Shown here: piece by piece, positions 63,748-64,000 of the stretch | Position numbering within the stretch: position 1 is the stretch's first letter | Layout: every line of letters starts with the position of its first letter | Source of the DNA: Paramacrobiotus metropolitanus | Lineage: Eukaryota; Tardigrada; Eutardigrada; Parachela; Macrobiotidae | Length of the DNA stretch: 64,000 bases | Assembly (NCBI RefSeq): GCF_019649055.1 | Contig: NW_026570277.1 | Span: 558,001-622,000, forward strand | Direction of reading: 5' to 3' | Notes under the pieces: model-generated | The model's database searches: none | Seen by the model: the letters and a program-made list of their open reading frames with translations, nothing else | Told to the model about the DNA's origin: nothing | Position numbers and translations under genes: made by a program

Positions 63748-64000
63748 ATGGAAGCGCAAATCAATTTCGCCATAACGCTGCTTTTTTTCGGTGTGACCGC
63801 TGGTAGTGCTGTTAAATTGACATCTCCCTTGCGACCAGCCGTGGGCGTGGTCAGCGAGAAAATATCTGCAGTGAACGGTTCCTCATCGCGTCGTACGACA
63901 GACACGATTGAGATGCCGGTCGGCGGGGGAACAGCACTGGGATACTTGGAAGACCTGGATTTGGGCTACACCGCTTCCCATGAACTTAAGGCCGTGTGCA
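63748..64000 (+). CDS. Secreted or membrane protein, N-terminus only
   Basis: ATG at 63748, open to the right edge (84 codons). It starts with a signal peptide (MEAQINFAITLLFFGVTAGS, likely cleaved after Ala/Ser), then a polar segment with one N-glycosylation motif (NGSS) and RRTTDTIEMPVGGG. Codon and GC content are higher than in the flank. No family recognised from this short piece. Confidence 0.6.
   Translation, partial: MEAQINFAITLLFFGVTAGSAVKLTSPLRPAVGVVSEKISAVNGSSSRRTTDTIEMPVGGGTALGYLEDLDLGYTASHELKAVC

Noticed and set aside
1-64000. tRNA, rRNA or riboswitch genes
   Set aside because: None recognised by eye on either strand; a covariance-model scan would be needed to exclude tRNAs.

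Overview
The window looks like nuclear DNA of an invertebrate animal. Genes are split by short GT-AG introns, most of the sequence is non-coding and AT-rich, there are decayed pieces of animal SERCA and FLVCR-type transporter genes, 7TM receptor genes, and many transposons. A tardigrade or another ecdysozoan is my guess; the sequence alone does not settle the species.

Region 1 (1-12.5 kb) is mobile or mobile-derived. It holds a CACTA/EnSpm-type (TNP2-like) transposase gene cut by the left edge, a two-exon gene for a small lysine-rich protein, a 1.5 kb array of GGTTAC-rich degenerate repeats, an FLVCR-family pseudogene on the minus strand, a SERCA Ca2+-ATPase pseudogene with introns retained, and a seven-exon gene for a RING plus C2H2 zinc-finger protein. 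The transposase, lysine-rich and RING genes share eleven copies of an 18-base hairpin, TTGNNNG-TCRA-CNNNCAR, on the sense strand. The three N bases differ in every copy yet always pair with their partner. I found no copy elsewhere in the window. I regard this as the most likely undescribed system here.

Region 2 (12.6-15.3 kb) is repeats: a decayed minus-strand gene relic, a dispersed repeat family and a large palindrome.

Region 3 (16-62.2 kb) is a tandem array, all on the minus strand, of six paralogous five-exon genes (A-F) for an unrecognised multi-pass membrane protein family. Reconstructed exon phases are consistent in every copy (0, 2, 0, 2). A, B, C, D and F are open (about 562-664 residues). 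E keeps every exon and splice site but has two in-frame stops, and a further exon-1 relic lies at 41.4 kb. On the plus strand between these genes are four 7TM receptor loci: one intact two-exon gene (39.8 kb), one frameshifted copy (46.6 kb), one copy broken by two transposons including a hAT element with a perfect 8 bp target duplication (54.2-56.8 kb), and one intact single-exon receptor (57.7 kb). A tyrosine-recombinase (DIRS/Ngaro-type) retrotransposon lies at 49.6-53.6 kb. Non-autonomous inverted-repeat elements sit in introns of the array.

The window ends in the first exon of a secreted-protein gene (63.7 kb onward). I saw no rRNA, tRNA or CRISPR array. Splice sites were chosen by hand from GT/AG (or GC/AG) signals, reading-phase agreement and comparison between paralogs.
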